A stretch of DNA of 64,000 bases from Bifidobacterium santillanense (GCF_018555385.1 NZ_JAFEJS010000001.1:310001-374000); one strand, 5' to 3'. Positions 25,134 to 34,603 are shown, counted from the first letter of the stretch. Notes: generated by a model not told the origin, from the sequence alone. Made by a program: numbers and translations.

Positions 25134-25858
25134 CGCTCGCCCTCCGACGCCCCGGTCCACAGGGCGACGGCCTGACCGCGCGAGGAGACGCCGAGCTTGC
25201 GGATGGCGCGCGCGAGGTAGGTCTTGGCGGTGGAGACGCCGACCTTCATGTCGGCGGCGATCTGCTCGGTCGTCAGGCCCCTGGAGCACAGGTTCATCGC
25301 CTCGGCCTCGCGGTCGGAGAGCAGGAACTGGCGCGGCGTGCGGCCGCCGGCGAGCCGCGCGTGCGCGTCGGCCGCGTTCTGGAAGGCGACGCCGGTGCCG
25401 GAATCCCATGTGCGTCCCGCGGCCACGGCGCGTACGGCGTCGATGATCGGCGATTCGACGGATTTGGGGACGATGCCCTGCGCGCCGGCCTCGGCGGCCT
25501 TGGACGCGTACACGGCCAGGGAGAACGAGGTGACGGCGAGGATCGCGACGCGCGCGCTTTTCACGCGCACGGCCCGGCATACGGCCGGTCCGGACAGTTC
25601 GTCCATCGACATGTCGGTCAGGAGCACGTTCGGGGCGGTGTCCGGGTCGAGGCATTTCGCCACCGCGTCGCGGCCCGACGTGGTGCGCCACAGGACGCGC
25701 GACTCGGGCATGAGCTCGCTCAGGGAGCGTTCGAGGAAGGCGAGCGCGAACTGGTCGTTGTCGAGCAGCCCGATCGTCGCGATCGGCCGGCGGACCGCGT
25801 CCTCCGGCATCCCCGCGCCGGCCGCGCCCGTCGCGTCGTCCCCGTCGTCGCCGTCCAT
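25130..25858 (-). CDS. NarL/LuxR-family response regulator
   Basis: The 242-aa protein has a receiver domain with DND near residue 33, phospho-acceptor Asp82 in LLTDMSMDE, threonine in LAVTSFS and lysine in IVPKSVE. The C-terminal HTH begins LLSDREAEAMNLCSRGLTTE and includes VGVSTAKTYLARAIRKLGV. The ATG at 25858 is chosen because GGGGAGG lies just upstream; the longer frame to 26059 lacks this. Its stop overlaps the kinase start (ATGA). The palindrome upstream of its own promoter and of two secreted-protein genes is the likely binding site, so it would be autoregulated. Confidence 0.9.
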   Translation of the reverse strand: MDGDDGDDATGAAGAGMPEDAVRRPIATIGLLDNDQFALAFLERSLSELMPESRVLWRTTSGRDAVAKCLDPDTAPNVLLTDMSMDELSGPAVCRAVRVKSARVAILAVTSFSLAVYASKAAEAGAQGIVPKSVESPIIDAVRAVAAGRTWDSGTGVAFQNAADAHARLAGGRTPRQFLLSDREAEAMNLCSRGLTTEQIAADMKVGVSTAKTYLARAIRKLGVSSRGQAVALWTGASEGER

Positions 25859-25907
25859 GATCGCCTCCCCGCCGCATGCCACGCCATCCGCGGCCATCCG
25901 TCCTTCC

Positions 25908-25962
25908 ACGGTACACCCGTCGGATGCGTCATGCCGGCGCCGTCGTAGTCCGACGGACGACA
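25908..25962 (-). promoter_or_regulatory. Promoter/operator of the response regulator (shared motif copy 1)
   Basis: GTAGTCCGACGGACGACA at 25945-25962 is an 8-1-8 inverted repeat with one mismatch. On the minus strand, TACCGT (25908-25913) lies 31 nt downstream. The 11 bases TTCCACGGTAC around the -10 (25904-25914) recur exactly upstream of paralogue 1 (22094-22104). No good -35 is seen, which fits an activator-dependent promoter. Confidence 0.6.
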
Positions 25963-26148
25963 CGCAGGCGGCGCCGACGCGCACGTCGGCGGATGTGGAC
26001 AACCGGCCGGCCGTCCACATCCCGTCCACGACACGCGCGGCGACGGGGGCTCGGTCCACAATCCCCCGGCGGGTTGCGGCCCGCGAGGCGCCGCGCGCAC
26101 AGTGAACCCATGGATACCACCCTGCTCACGGATCCGCCGGAGTCCGAG

Positions 26149-26637
26149 ATGTCCGGCATCACCACCGACGTCCACGACGGGGCCGACGCGCCCCGCCCCC
26201 GCTCCCCCATGCCGCAGGACGGCGCCGGGGAGCCGACCGCGCTCGCCTCGATCGGCGCGCGCATGGCCGATCCGACGCTGCCGCCCCGCACCCTCGGCGC
26301 GCTCGGCGAGGACTACGCCGCGGCGTGGCTCGCCGAACGGGGCTGGCAGGTGCTGGAGCGCAACTGGCGCTCGCGCTACGGCGAGCTCGACATCGTGGCC
26401 CTCGCCCCCGACCGGCGCCTCGTGTTCGTCGAGGTGAAGACCCGACGCACCATGCGCAACGGGCTGCCGCAGGAGTCCGTCACGGCCGCGAAGCGCACGA
26501 GCCTGCGCCGCGCCGGCGTGCAGTGGCTGCTCGGCCCGGGGCGCGGGATCGCGCATGCGGGCGTGCGCTTCGACGTGCTCGCCGTGCTCGCGCGCGGCGG
26601 ACGCCCGCTCGTGACCCCGATCGAGGGGGCGTTCTGA
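26149..26637 (+). CDS. YraN/UPF0102 family endonuclease-like protein
   Basis: The conserved core starts at GALGEDYAAAWLAERGW and contains the restriction-endonuclease-like residues: E in GED, D in YGELDIVA and ExK in FVEVKTRR. This is the YraN family, often next to comM and dprA. The core is preceded by a variable N-terminus of about 45-60 aa. The ATG at 26149 has GGAG with 6-nt spacing; ATGs at 26110 and 26263 are alternatives. The TGA stop overlaps the comM ATG by one base. The biological role of the family is still poorly defined. Confidence 0.85.
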   Translation: MSGITTDVHDGADAPRPRSPMPQDGAGEPTALASIGARMADPTLPPRTLGALGEDYAAAWLAERGWQVLERNWRSRYGELDIVALAPDRRLVFVEVKTRRTMRNGLPQESVTAAKRTSLRRAGVQWLLGPGRGIAHAGVRFDVLAVLARGGRPLVTPIEGAF

Positions 26638-28177
26638 TGGCGATCGGCAACGCGCTGTCCGTGGGGCTGATCGGCCTGCGGGCGTTCACCGTGACGATGC
26701 AGGCGTTCATCAGCCCCGGCCTGCCCTACTTCTCCATCATCGGACTGCCCGACGCGTCGCTGTCCGAGGCGCGCGAACGGGTCAAGTCCGCCTGCCAGGC
26801 GGCCGGGTTCCGCTGGCCCGAGACGCGGGTGACGGTGAACCTATCCCCAGCCTCCCTGCCCAAGCGCGGCTCCTCGCACGATCTGGCGATCGCCGCGGCC
26901 GTGCTGAGCGCCGCCGACGCGATCCCGCACGACTGCCTCATCGACACCCTCGTCATGGGCGAGCTGAACCTCGACGGCACGGTCCTGCCGATCAACGGCG
27001 TACTGCCCGTCCTCCTGCACGCGCTCGAACGCGGCATCCGCCGGGCGATCCTGCCGGCCGGCAACCTGGACGAGGCGCACCTGATCGGCGGGGTCGACGT
27101 GACCGGCGTCCGGCACGTGGGCGAGCTCATCGAGCTGATGGGCGGACGCGCCCGCTACCGGATCCCCGACGGCGATCGTCCGGACGCGGAGACGCGGACC
27201 ATGGCCTGCGAACCGTTCGCGCCGTCCGTTCCGGGCGACATGTGCGACGTGGTCGGACAGTCCCATGCGAAATGGGCGCTGGAGGTGGCCGCGGCCGGCG
27301 GCCACCACATCATCATGACGGGCCCGCCCGGTTCGGGCAAGACGATGCTCGCCTCGCGCCTGCCGTCGATCATGAGCCCGCTGGGCGTGCCCGAGCAGCT
27401 GGAGGTCGCCTCGATCCGCTCCCTGTGCGGCACGCTGTCCGCCTACGGGATCTGCGACGTGCCGCCGTTCGAGGCGCCGCACCACACGTCGTCCGCCGCG
27501 GCGCTCGCCGGCGGCGGCGCCGGAATCGCCTCCCCGGCGCGATCACGCGCGCGCACCGCGGCGTGCTGTTCATGGACGAGGCGCCCGAGTTCTCCGCCCG
27601 GGCGCTGCAGACGCTGCGCGAGCCGCTCGAATCCGGCTACGTGGCGCTGTCGCGCGCCAGAGGCACGGCGTACTATCCGGCGGCGTTCCAGCTGGTGATG
27701 GCGGCGAACGCCTGCCCGTGCGGCATGAGCTACGGCACGGGAGAGCGGTGCACGTGCACGCCGCAGGAGCGCCGACGCTACTTCGCGCGCCTGTCCGGGC
27801 CGATCCTCGACCGCGTGGACATCCAGGTGGAGGTGCCGCCCGTCTCCCGCATCATCCTCGACGAGGAGATGGGCGAGCCGCGCGAGACCAGCGCGGAGAT
27901 CCGCGCCCGCGTCGTCGAGGCGCGCGCCGTGGCGGCGGAACGGTACGCGAGGCACGGGTGGACGTGCAACGCGCAGGCGTCCGGCCGGTGGATGCGCGAC
28001 CACATGTCCCGCTACTCGCTCGAGCCGATCAACCGCGCCCTAGAGGCGCAGCGGCTGAGCCTGAGGGGCGCCGACCGCGCGATGCGACTGGCGTGGACGC
28101 TCGCCGACCTGCGGGGCATCCCCTCGCCGGGACGCGAGGAGACCAGCCAGGGCATCGCGCTGAGGACGAGACTGTGA
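26637..28177 (+). pseudogene. comM: ComM/YifB (Mg-chelatase-like AAA+) gene with a frameshift
   Basis: The first frame begins MAIGNALSVGLIGLRAF and has Walker A GPPGSGKTM, then reads past a lesion into unrelated residues and stops at 27698 (353 aa). The second frame continues with ITRAHRGVLFMDEAPEF (Walker B), ANACPCGM, and the normal C-terminus to 28177. One missing G in the TCCCCGGCGC region at 27531-27540 explains the switch; restoring it would give 513 aa, the family length. The break lies between the two ATP-binding motifs, so the gene would be inactive if real. A sequencing error in this G/C run is equally possible. It lies in the yraN-comM-dprA operon. Confidence 0.85.
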
Positions 28178-29544
28178 ACGCCCCGCAGAAGGCGCCGCGC
28201 CCGCCGATGACGGCGCGACCCGACGGTCCGGACCGTGAGACGCTGGCCCGGGCCACGCTCACGTTCTGCCTCGACGGCGCGGACGCGCTCATGTACGCGC
28301 TCATCAAGGGCGCCGGGCGGGCGAGCCTGGCGCTCGAACTGCTCGTCGACTCCCGACAAGGCTCGCCCGGGGCCGGCGCGGCCGCCAACCGGCTGAACCA
28401 GACGTTCGCGTCGGGCCTGTCGCGTTGGGGCCGCAAGGTCAACGCGCAGGCCATGGCGGTCTTCCGCCGCGCCGCCGACGGATGGCGGGCGCGCCTCGAC
28501 GCGCTGCCCACCCGGCGCTGGGAGGGGCTCGCCCCGTGGTTCACGATGGACGGCGCCCAATGGATCATCGCCCCGCACACCCCGTACTGGCCGGCACAGC
28601 TGCAGGACCTGTCCACGCGCAGGGACTGGGCGGCGCCCCTGTGCCTGTGGGGCGTCGGCGACGCGACCTCGCTGACCGGCTGCGACGCGCCGCTGGCCGT
28701 GGTCGGCTCGCGCGGCGCTACCGACTACGGGCGCGCCGTGGCCCGCGAGGTCGCCGCCCGGGCCGCGGCCGCAGGGCATCTGATCGTCTCGGGAGGCGCG
28801 ATGGGAGCGGACGCCGCCGCCCACTGGGGCGCGCTGTCCGCGGGAGGCGACGGCCGCACGGTCGCGGTGTTCGCCGGCGGACTCAACCACATCGGGCCGC
28901 AGTCGAACCGGCGCCTATTCGACACGATCGTCGACAGGGGCGGCGCGCTGGTCAGCGAACTGTGCCCCGGAACGATCCCCGAGGGGCGTCGGTTCCTGCT
29001 GCGCAACCGGATCATCGCCGCACTGGGCGCGCAGATCGTCGTCGCCCAGGCCCGCACGCGCTCCGGCGCGCTCAACACCGCCGGATGGGGATGCGACCTG
29101 AACCGCATGGTGATCGCCGTGCCCGGCGACATCACCATGCCGCACAACGCGGGATGCAACCGTCTCATCGCCGACGCGAAGGCGACCATCCTCACCTCGG
29201 TCGAGGAGATCGACGAGCTCGTCCACGCGCCCCACCCGCCGCGCGCGGACGACGATGGCCCGAAGGACGCCGACGCGCCGGACGGGACGGACGACGCGAC
29301 GGGAGGGGACGCGGCGCGGGACGACGCCGTCGCCTCGGCGATACGCTCCTGCATGCACCGCCGCCTGCCGGCCACGCCGGACGCGATCCTGGCGCGCTGC
29401 AACGCGCGCGACCCGTCCCATCCGATGACCATGCCGCAGCTGCTCGCCCGGCTCGGCGCCATGGAGGCGGACGGGCTGATACGCGGCGGCGACGGCGTGG
29501 TCGCGCTCGCCGCCCCGCCCGGGCCGGGCTCGGACGGACGCTGA
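28174..29544 (+). CDS. dprA: DNA-processing protein DprA (Smf)
   Basis: The Rossmann-like DprA core is clear: [72 protein letters not shown], and [18 protein letters not shown]-terminal winged-helix-like part ([17 protein letters not shown]) follows an acidic linker. DprA loads RecA on incoming single-stranded DNA during transformation and is also widely kept for other recombination roles. The GTG at 28174 overlaps the comM stop (GTGA), so coupling is likely; an ATG at 28207 is an alternative. It is 456 aa, longer than usual because of N-terminal and linker extensions. Confidence 0.92.
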   Translation: MNAPQKAPRPPMTARPDGPDRETLARATLTFCLDGADALMYALIKGAGRASLALELLVDSRQGSPGAGAAANRLNQTFASGLSRWGRKVNAQAMAVFRRAADGWRARLDALPTRRWEGLAPWFTMDGAQWIIAPHTPYWPAQLQDLSTRRDWAAPLCLWGVGDATSLTGCDAPLAVVGSRGATDYGRAVAREVAARAAAAGHLIVSGGAMGADAAAHWGALSAGGDGRTVAVFAGGLNHIGPQSNRRLFDTIVDRGGALVSELCPGTIPEGRRFLLRNRIIAALGAQIVVAQARTRSGALNTAGWGCDLNRMVIAVPGDITMPHNAGCNRLIADAKATILTSVEEIDELVHAPHPPRADDDGPKDADAPDGTDDATGGDAARDDAVASAIRSCMHRRLPATPDAILARCNARDPSHPMTMPQLLARLGAMEADGLIRGGDGVVALAAPPGPGSDGR

Positions 29545-29557
29545 CGGGAGGACGGGC

Positions 29558-29914
29558 TCACGCCTCCCAGCGGCAGCGGTCGAGATCCACGCGCCATCCC
29601 GCGGCGCCCGCCGGCTCGCCGTCCGGCGGAGGCACGAAGACGACGCCCTCCGCCTCGAGCAGCGCGCGCTGGCGTTCCGGACCGCCGAACGCGAACCCGG
29701 GGGCCATCGACCCGTCGCGGAACACGACGCGATGGCACGGGATCACCCCGGGCTCCGGATTGGCGTGCAGCGCGAACCCGACGAACCTGGCGGCGCGCGG
29801 CGCGCCGGCGAGGGCCGCCACCTGACCGTAGGTGGCGACCCTGCCGCGCGGGATGCGCCGCACCACCCCGTACACGCGCTCGCCGAACGACCGCCGCCCG
29901 TCATCATGTCCCAT
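29558..29914 (-). CDS. MGMT/ATL-family DNA-binding protein
   Basis: The 118-aa product is the DNA-binding half of the O6-alkylguanine transferase family: [20 protein letters not shown] is followed by GYALH-like [20 protein letters not shown]. The active-site PCHR motif keeps its cysteine, so methyl transfer may be possible, but the N-terminal domain of Ogt is absent. It is therefore an MGMT-domain or ATL-like protein. A TACACT hexamer lies 7 nt before the ATG at 29914. It converges on dprA. A much longer frame continuing upstream on this strand is only the shadow of the flavoprotein gene. Confidence 0.85.
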   Translation of the reverse strand: MGHDDGRRSFGERVYGVVRRIPRGRVATYGQVAALAGAPRAARFVGFALHANPEPGVIPCHRVVFRDGSMAPGFAFGGPERQRALLEAEGVVFVPPPDGEPAGAAGWRVDLDRCRWEA

Positions 29915-29921
29915 GCCTCCC

Positions 29922-29927
29922 AGTGTA
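29922..29927 (-). promoter_or_regulatory. Candidate -10 (TACACT) of the MGMT-family gene
   Basis: On the minus strand TACACT is followed after 7 nt by the ATG at 29914, a leaderless arrangement. GGGAGG in the interval is too close to the start to serve as a normal ribosome binding site. Confidence 0.45.
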
Positions 29928-30007
29928 GGCCCGGCCCCTCCGCGGCTCGGGGAGCCCCGCCGCGGCCGCGTGCGCGCCCGGTCCGCCCCTATGCGACAAT
30001 GAGGGGC

Positions 30008-31909
30008 ATGAGTCCGAAGCAGTTGGAAGAAATGTATGACGCGGTGATCGTCGGCGCGGGAGCCGCCGGCCTGTCGGCGGCGCTGGGATTGCTCCGCTCC
30101 CCCGAGATCACGCGGATGAAGGAGGACGGCGTCGAGCCGAGGATCCTGGTGATCTCGAAGCTGCAGCCGCTGCGCTCGCACACCGGATCGGCCGAGGGCG
30201 GCATCGCCGCCTCGCTCGGCAACATCGAATCCGACGACTGGCACTGGCACTACTACGACACCGTCAAGGGCGGCGACTGGCTCGTCGACCAGGACGCGGC
30301 GCAGCTGCTCGCGCAGTACGCGCCCGAGACCGTCATCAACCTGGAACGGCAGGGCGTGGCGTTCTCCCGCACCGACGACGGGCACATCGCCCAGCGACGG
30401 TTCGGCGGGCACACGCGCGACTTCGGCGGCGAGCCCGTCAGGCGCGCGGCGTACGCGGCCGACCGCATCGGCCACCAGATCCTGCACACGCTGTGGCAGC
30501 AGTGCGTCGCCGAGGGCGTCGAGTTCGCCGAGGAATGGTACGTGACCGACCTGGTCCTGTCTCGCGACGGCTCCGGCGCGGCCGGCGTCGTCGCGTTCGA
30601 CACGCACGCGGGCGCCGTCCACGCCGTCCACGCGCGCAACGTGCTCCTGGCCACCGGAGGCGCCGGACGGCTCTTCCACACCACATCCAACTCGTGGGAC
30701 CTCACCGGCGACGGCATGGCCCTGGCCCTGGCCGCGGGCCTGCAGCTGGAGGACATCGAGTTCGTGCAGTTCCACCCCACGGGGCTGGCGCACACCGGCA
30801 TCCTCCTGTCCGAGGCGGCCCGCGCCGAGGGCGGCGTGCTGCGGAACGCGGACGGCGAGGCGTTCATGGAGCGCTACGCGCCGGGACATGCCGACCTCGC
30901 GGCCCGCGACGTGGTCTCCCGCTCCATCATGGCCGAGATCGACGCCGGACGGGGCGTCGCCGACCCCAAGGACCCGGACGGCCCGAGGGACTGCGTGTGG
31001 CTCGACATGACCGGCATCGACCCGGATCACATGCGCGCCGTGCTGCCGCAGGTCGTCGAGACGATCGAGAAGTACGCGAACATCGACCCGTCCAGGGACC
31101 TCGTGCCGATCAAGCCGACCGCGCACTACACGATGGGAGGCATCCCCGTCACCGTCGACGGCGAGGCGTACCGCTGGGAGGACTCCGGCCGCCGCACGGT
31201 CGTCGACGGCCTGTTCGCCGCCGGCGAATGCTCGTGCGTGTCCGTGCACGGCGCGAACCGTCTGGGCGGCAACTCGCTGCTCGACGCCTGCCTGTTCGGC
31301 ACGCGCGCCGGACGATCGATGGCCGGACGCATCGCCGGGAACCCGGTGGGCGACCCGACGGCCGCGGACGATCCGGACAGGACGGCGGCGGACGAGGCGC
31401 TCGCCGTCGCGGGCGACGACGCCGCACGGGCCCGCAGGGAGGACCTCGACGCGCTGCTCGCCGGTCCGGACGACGATGCATCCGACGGGGCCGCCGCCAA
31501 CCCCTACGGGCTCATGGCCCTGCTCGGCTCGACGATGGAGCGGGCCCTTGCCGTCCGCTGCAGCGAGACGACCATCGCCGAGGCCGAGGAACGGCTGGAC
31601 GACGTCATCGGACCGGCCGCCGCCGCGCTGCGGGCGCACGACAAGACCGCCGCGTTCAACCAGGAGGTCACCGCCATCTGGGAGGTGCGCCACCTCGTCG
31701 CGCTGGCCGACGCCATGCTGGCCGCCAGCGCCGGTCGCCGGGAGTCGCGCGGCTCGCTGCAGCGGCTCGACCACCCCGAACGCGACGACGAGCGCTTCCT
31801 CGCCCACTCCATGACCCGCCTCGCGCCGGCGGACGGGCCGGCCGCGGCCGAGCTGCTCTGGCAGCCGGTGCACATCGTCGACATCCCGCCGCGCGCCCGC
31901 GAATACTGA
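30008..31909 (+). CDS. sdhA: FAD-dependent succinate dehydrogenase/fumarate reductase flavoprotein-like subunit
   Basis: The 633-aa protein has an FAD-binding Rossmann motif ([16 protein letters not shown]), the [16 protein letters not shown] segment with the His that can carry FAD covalently, QFHPTGLA, the catalytic region [19 protein letters not shown], and HYTMGGIPV. These define the SdhA/FrdA family. A GACAAT hexamer is 7 nt before this ATG, supporting the start at 30008 over 29999. A B subunit follows; no membrane-anchor C/D genes are nearby. In bifidobacteria, which lack a full TCA cycle, a fumarate-reducing or aspartate-linked role is more likely than respiration. An L-aspartate oxidase role is an alternative, but the paired B subunit argues against it. 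Confidence 0.82.
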   Translation: MSPKQLEEMYDAVIVGAGAAGLSAALGLLRSPEITRMKEDGVEPRILVISKLQPLRSHTGSAEGGIAASLGNIESDDWHWHYYDTVKGGDWLVDQDAAQLLAQYAPETVINLERQGVAFSRTDDGHIAQRRFGGHTRDFGGEPVRRAAYAADRIGHQILHTLWQQCVAEGVEFAEEWYVTDLVLSRDGSGAAGVVAFDTHAGAVHAVHARNVLLATGGAGRLFHTTSNSWDLTGDGMALALAAGLQLEDIEFVQFHPTGLAHTGILLSEAARAEGGVLRNADGEAFMERYAPGHADLAARDVVSRSIMAEIDAGRGVADPKDPDGPRDCVWLDMTGIDPDHMRAVLPQVVETIEKYANIDPSRDLVPIKPTAHYTMGGIPVTVDGEAYRWEDSGRRTVVDGLFAAGECSCVSVHGANRLGGNSLLDACLFGTRAGRSMAGRIAGNPVGDPTAADDPDRTAADEALAVAGDDAARARREDLDALLAGPDDDASDGAAANPYGLMALLGSTMERALAVRCSETTIAEAEERLDDVIGPAAAALRAHDKTAAFNQEVTAIWEVRHLVALADAMLAASAGRRESRGSLQRLDHPERDDERFLAHSMTRLAPADGPAAAELLWQPVHIVDIPPRAREY

Positions 31910-32021
31910 GCGGCGCGACGCATGGCCGGGACCGCGGCCGGTCCGGCGCGCCCGACCATGCGTCATGTCACAATGGAAAGTTGTTTTGAGAGCGATTGCA
32001 GGATTTGCAGGAGGCGCGCGC

Positions 32022-32960
32022 ATGACCAGCAGCACGAACGTGACCACGGTGACATTGAAGGTGAGCCGTTTCGCGCCGCGTCCCGAACGTGAACGTGACC
32101 GCGCCCGGACGGGAAGTCCCTTCGCGCGCAGGAGCTCCCCGTTCGGCTCGGGTTCCGGTTCCGGCGCCGCCCGCCGCCGCCCGCGCGGCAGGCAGTGGGT
32201 GCAGGAGTACACGATCCCGGCCCGGCCCGAGGACACGGTGCTCGACTGCCTCATGACCATCAAGCGCACCGTCGACCCGACACTCGCCTTCCGCTACTCG
32301 TGCGGCCATGGCATGTGCGGCTCCGACGCGGTGGCGATCAACGGCACTCCGAACCTGCTGTGCACCGCCACGCTGCGGGACTGGGCGAAACGGCCGACCA
32401 CGTCCGACGCCACCGACGACGAGGGCTTCCGGCACACCGGGGACGTGGCCGACGACGCGCCGGCCGACGACGCCGACTCCCCCAGCCTCGGCGTCGTCGA
32501 ACTCGCCCCGCTGCCGGGATTCCCCGTGCAGCGCGACCTCATCGCCGACATCGACCCGATGCTCGACCAGATCCGCAGACTCAAGCCGTACCTGCAGGCG
32601 TCCGGCACGCTCGCGACCACCAGCGAAGGCAAGGTCGACGTGTTCGAATACCTGCAGCATCCGGACGAACTGGCGAGATACGAGCAACTGAGCAACTGCA
32701 TCGCCTGCGGCGTGTGCGAGGGCTCCTGCCCGGTGTTCGCCGGCGGCGACGCGTTCATCGGCCCGGCCGCGCTCATCTGGGCCAGCCGCTTCGTCAACGA
32801 TTCGCGCGACACGCAGGCGATGGCCCGCATGGACGCGATCGACACCCCGGACGGCGTGGCCGCCTGCCAGTCGGTGCGCGCCTGCACCCGACAGTGCCCC
32901 CGCGGCATCGACGTCGGCGAGGAGATGTGGCAGATCGTCGCCAAGGTGCGCGAACGATAG
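32022..32960 (+). CDS. sdhB: Succinate dehydrogenase/fumarate reductase iron-sulfur-like subunit
   Basis: The 312-aa protein has a 2Fe-2S segment, YSCGHGMCGSDAVAINGTPN followed by LLC. The third ligand is Asp rather than Cys, as in E. coli SdhB. The 4Fe-4S/3Fe-4S part reads CIACGVCEGSCPVF and CQSVRACTRQCPRGID. It differs from normal SdhB in a basic, Ser/Gly-rich N-terminus of about 45 aa and an acidic insert of about 45 aa after the 2Fe-2S domain (DEGFRHTGDVADDAPADDAD). GGAGG precedes the ATG at 32022. It forms an operon with the flavoprotein gene. The electron partner is unknown. Confidence 0.85.
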   Translation: MTSSTNVTTVTLKVSRFAPRPERERDRARTGSPFARRSSPFGSGSGSGAARRRPRGRQWVQEYTIPARPEDTVLDCLMTIKRTVDPTLAFRYSCGHGMCGSDAVAINGTPNLLCTATLRDWAKRPTTSDATDDEGFRHTGDVADDAPADDADSPSLGVVELAPLPGFPVQRDLIADIDPMLDQIRRLKPYLQASGTLATTSEGKVDVFEYLQHPDELARYEQLSNCIACGVCEGSCPVFAGGDAFIGPAALIWASRFVNDSRDTQAMARMDAIDTPDGVAACQSVRACTRQCPRGIDVGEEMWQIVAKVRER

Positions 32961-33061
32961 GACGAACAGGCCGGCGGGCGACGGACCGCGCACGGCGGAC
33001 GACGATTCTTTTCCCGGGGACCGCGAGGGTCCCCGGCATCCCAAGGACAGGTTGACGGGTT

Positions 33062-33733
33062 ATGGACAGGAAGCAGTACACGAATCTGGCGCAGGCCTGG
33101 CAGTACGTGGAGGACCACGCGCGGGCCGCCCAGTCCCCGGAGCTGCGTGACGTGCGCTCCAGCGCCGAGGAGTCGGGGCTGCCGCAGTCCTCGGCCGCAC
33201 AGGCGGCCTTCCTCGCCATGCTCGTGCGCATGACCTGCGCCCGTTCGGTCATCGCCGTGGGCACCGGCTCGGTCGTCGAGACGCTCCAGCTCGCCAGCGG
33301 CCTCAACGGCGAGGGGCAGCTCACGGCCGTCGACTCGTCCACGCAGGGCATCGCCCTGGTGCGCAGGGCGTTCGACCGCGCCCAGGACTCCACGTCGACG
33401 AAGCTGCGCGCGGTCAACGCGCCCGCCCACGTGTTCCTGCCCCGTCTCAACGGCGCGAACTACGATCTGATCGTCGTCTCCGGCGACGCCGGCAACTACG
33501 CGACCACCTTCGCCCAGGCCCCGCGCCTGCTGCGCGGCCACGGCGCGATCGTGTTCACCGACGTGCTGGCGTTCGAGGACTCCACGGTGCACGGCGGCGT
33601 GCCCGATCCGGCCGACCGGGGCGAGAAGGCGACCGCGATGCGCGAGCTGATCGAGATCGTGGAGTCGGACGAGCGCTTCTCGTCCACGCTCACCGCGGTC
33701 GGCACGGGACTGCTTGTCGCCGTCATGAACTGA
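33062..33733 (+). CDS. Class I SAM-dependent O-methyltransferase family protein
   Basis: The 223-aa protein resembles the O-methyltransferase family 3 (YrrM/CCoAOMT-like). The N-terminus has ESGLPQSSAAQAAFLAML, followed by a SAM-binding motif (ARSVIAVGTGSVVETL), an acidic ribose-binding residue in LTAVDSS, and YDLIVVSGDAG, where the DLIFIDA of classical enzymes would be. The degenerate metal-binding residues (SGD for IDA) leave the methyltransferase activity uncertain. It converges on the LOG-family gene. Homologues are common in actinobacteria; the substrate is unknown. Confidence 0.75.
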   Translation: MDRKQYTNLAQAWQYVEDHARAAQSPELRDVRSSAEESGLPQSSAAQAAFLAMLVRMTCARSVIAVGTGSVVETLQLASGLNGEGQLTAVDSSTQGIALVRRAFDRAQDSTSTKLRAVNAPAHVFLPRLNGANYDLIVVSGDAGNYATTFAQAPRLLRGHGAIVFTDVLAFEDSTVHGGVPDPADRGEKATAMRELIEIVESDERFSSTLTAVGTGLLVAVMN

Positions 33734-33753
33734 CCGATAGGCCCGCCCCGGCC

Positions 33754-34515
33754 TTATCGGCCGATCGCGCCCGTCGCGACCGACACGGCCTCGTCCACGT
33801 CGTCGGTGATCGTCACCAGACGCGGGTCGACGCCGGAGATCATGCCGTGCCCCCTGACCGGGCCGTTCAGCCAGTCGAACAGGCCCCTCCAGTATTCGGC
33901 GCCGTAGAGCGCGACCGGCATGGACGCGACCTTGTGCGTCTGCACCAGGGTGAGCACTTCGAACATCTCGTCGAGCGTGCCGAAGCCTCCCGGGCACACG
34001 ATGATGCCCGACGAGTACTTGACGAACATGAGCTTCCTGACGAAGAAGTAGCGGAAGCTCATGCCGAGGTTCACGTAGTCGTTGATGCCCTGCTCGTGGG
34101 GCAGCTCGATGCCCAGGCCCACCGACTTGCCGCCGGCCTCGGCGGCGCCCCGGTTCGCGGCCTCCATGACGCCGGGGCCTCCCCCGGTGATCACCGCGAT
34201 CCCCCTGGAGGCGATGAGCCCGCCCATGCGGCGCGCCGCCTCGTAGTCGGGCGAGTCGGCGGGCATGCGGGCGGATCCGAACACCGAGACCGCCGGCCCC
34301 AGCTCGGCGAGGGCCCCGAAGCCGTCGACGAACTCGGACTGGATGCGCAGCACGCGCCATGGGTCCATGTGCAGCCAGTCGGTGCTCTCGTCGGGTCTGA
34401 GCAGACTCGCGGTCGAGCTGTTCGCGGGGATCATGTCGCCGCGCAGAATGACCGGCCCCTGATGGTAGGTCTGCCCGTACGGGGCCGATGCGGTGGAATC
34501 GGATGCGTCGTTCAT
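33754..34515 (-). CDS. LOG-family (TIGR00730) Rossmann-fold protein
   Basis: The 253-aa protein has the lysine-decarboxylase-like motif PGGFGTLDE and the earlier GGGPGVMEAANRGA segment, the two signatures of the LOG family, which includes cytokinin-activating phosphoribohydrolases. VSVFGSARMPADSPDYEAAR marks the start of the fold. This group cleaves the N-glycosidic bond of nucleoside monophosphates in characterised members; here the substrate is unknown. Older names such as lysine decarboxylase are misleading. An N-terminal extension of about 70 aa precedes the fold, as in other actinobacterial members. Confidence 0.88.
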   Translation of the reverse strand: MNDASDSTASAPYGQTYHQGPVILRGDMIPANSSTASLLRPDESTDWLHMDPWRVLRIQSEFVDGFGALAELGPAVSVFGSARMPADSPDYEAARRMGGLIASRGIAVITGGGPGVMEAANRGAAEAGGKSVGLGIELPHEQGINDYVNLGMSFRYFFVRKLMFVKYSSGIIVCPGGFGTLDEMFEVLTLVQTHKVASMPVALYGAEYWRGLFDWLNGPVRGHGMISGVDPRLVTITDDVDEAVSVATGAIGR

Positions 34516-34603
34516 GGTCGTGCTCCTTGTCCGGCCCCGCCGTCACGGGAGGCCTCGGATACGTGGGGATACGGGAATACGGGATGCTTTTTCGCAAGGG
34601 GGC

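Noticed and set aside
25859-26059. N-terminal extension of the response regulator of the eight-gene block
   Set aside because: The extension has no receiver-domain residues and would include the promoter and palindrome; the ATG at 25858 has a strong ribosome binding site.
27531-27540. Programmed frameshift in comM
   Set aside because: No slippery heptamer of the X XXY YYZ type or downstream pseudoknot is apparent, and the family is not known to use frameshifting. A one-base deletion or read error is simpler.
29558-32269. A 903-codon open frame on the minus strand opposite the flavoprotein gene
   Set aside because: Only the last 118 codons (29558-29914) show a known family; the rest is low-complexity Arg/Gly/Val sequence expected from the antisense of a GC-rich gene.
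33734-33760. A hairpin (CCGATA...TATCGG) as a terminator between the convergent methyltransferase and LOG-family genes
   Set aside because: The stem is six pairs with a bulge and overlaps the LOG-family stop codon; too weak to list.
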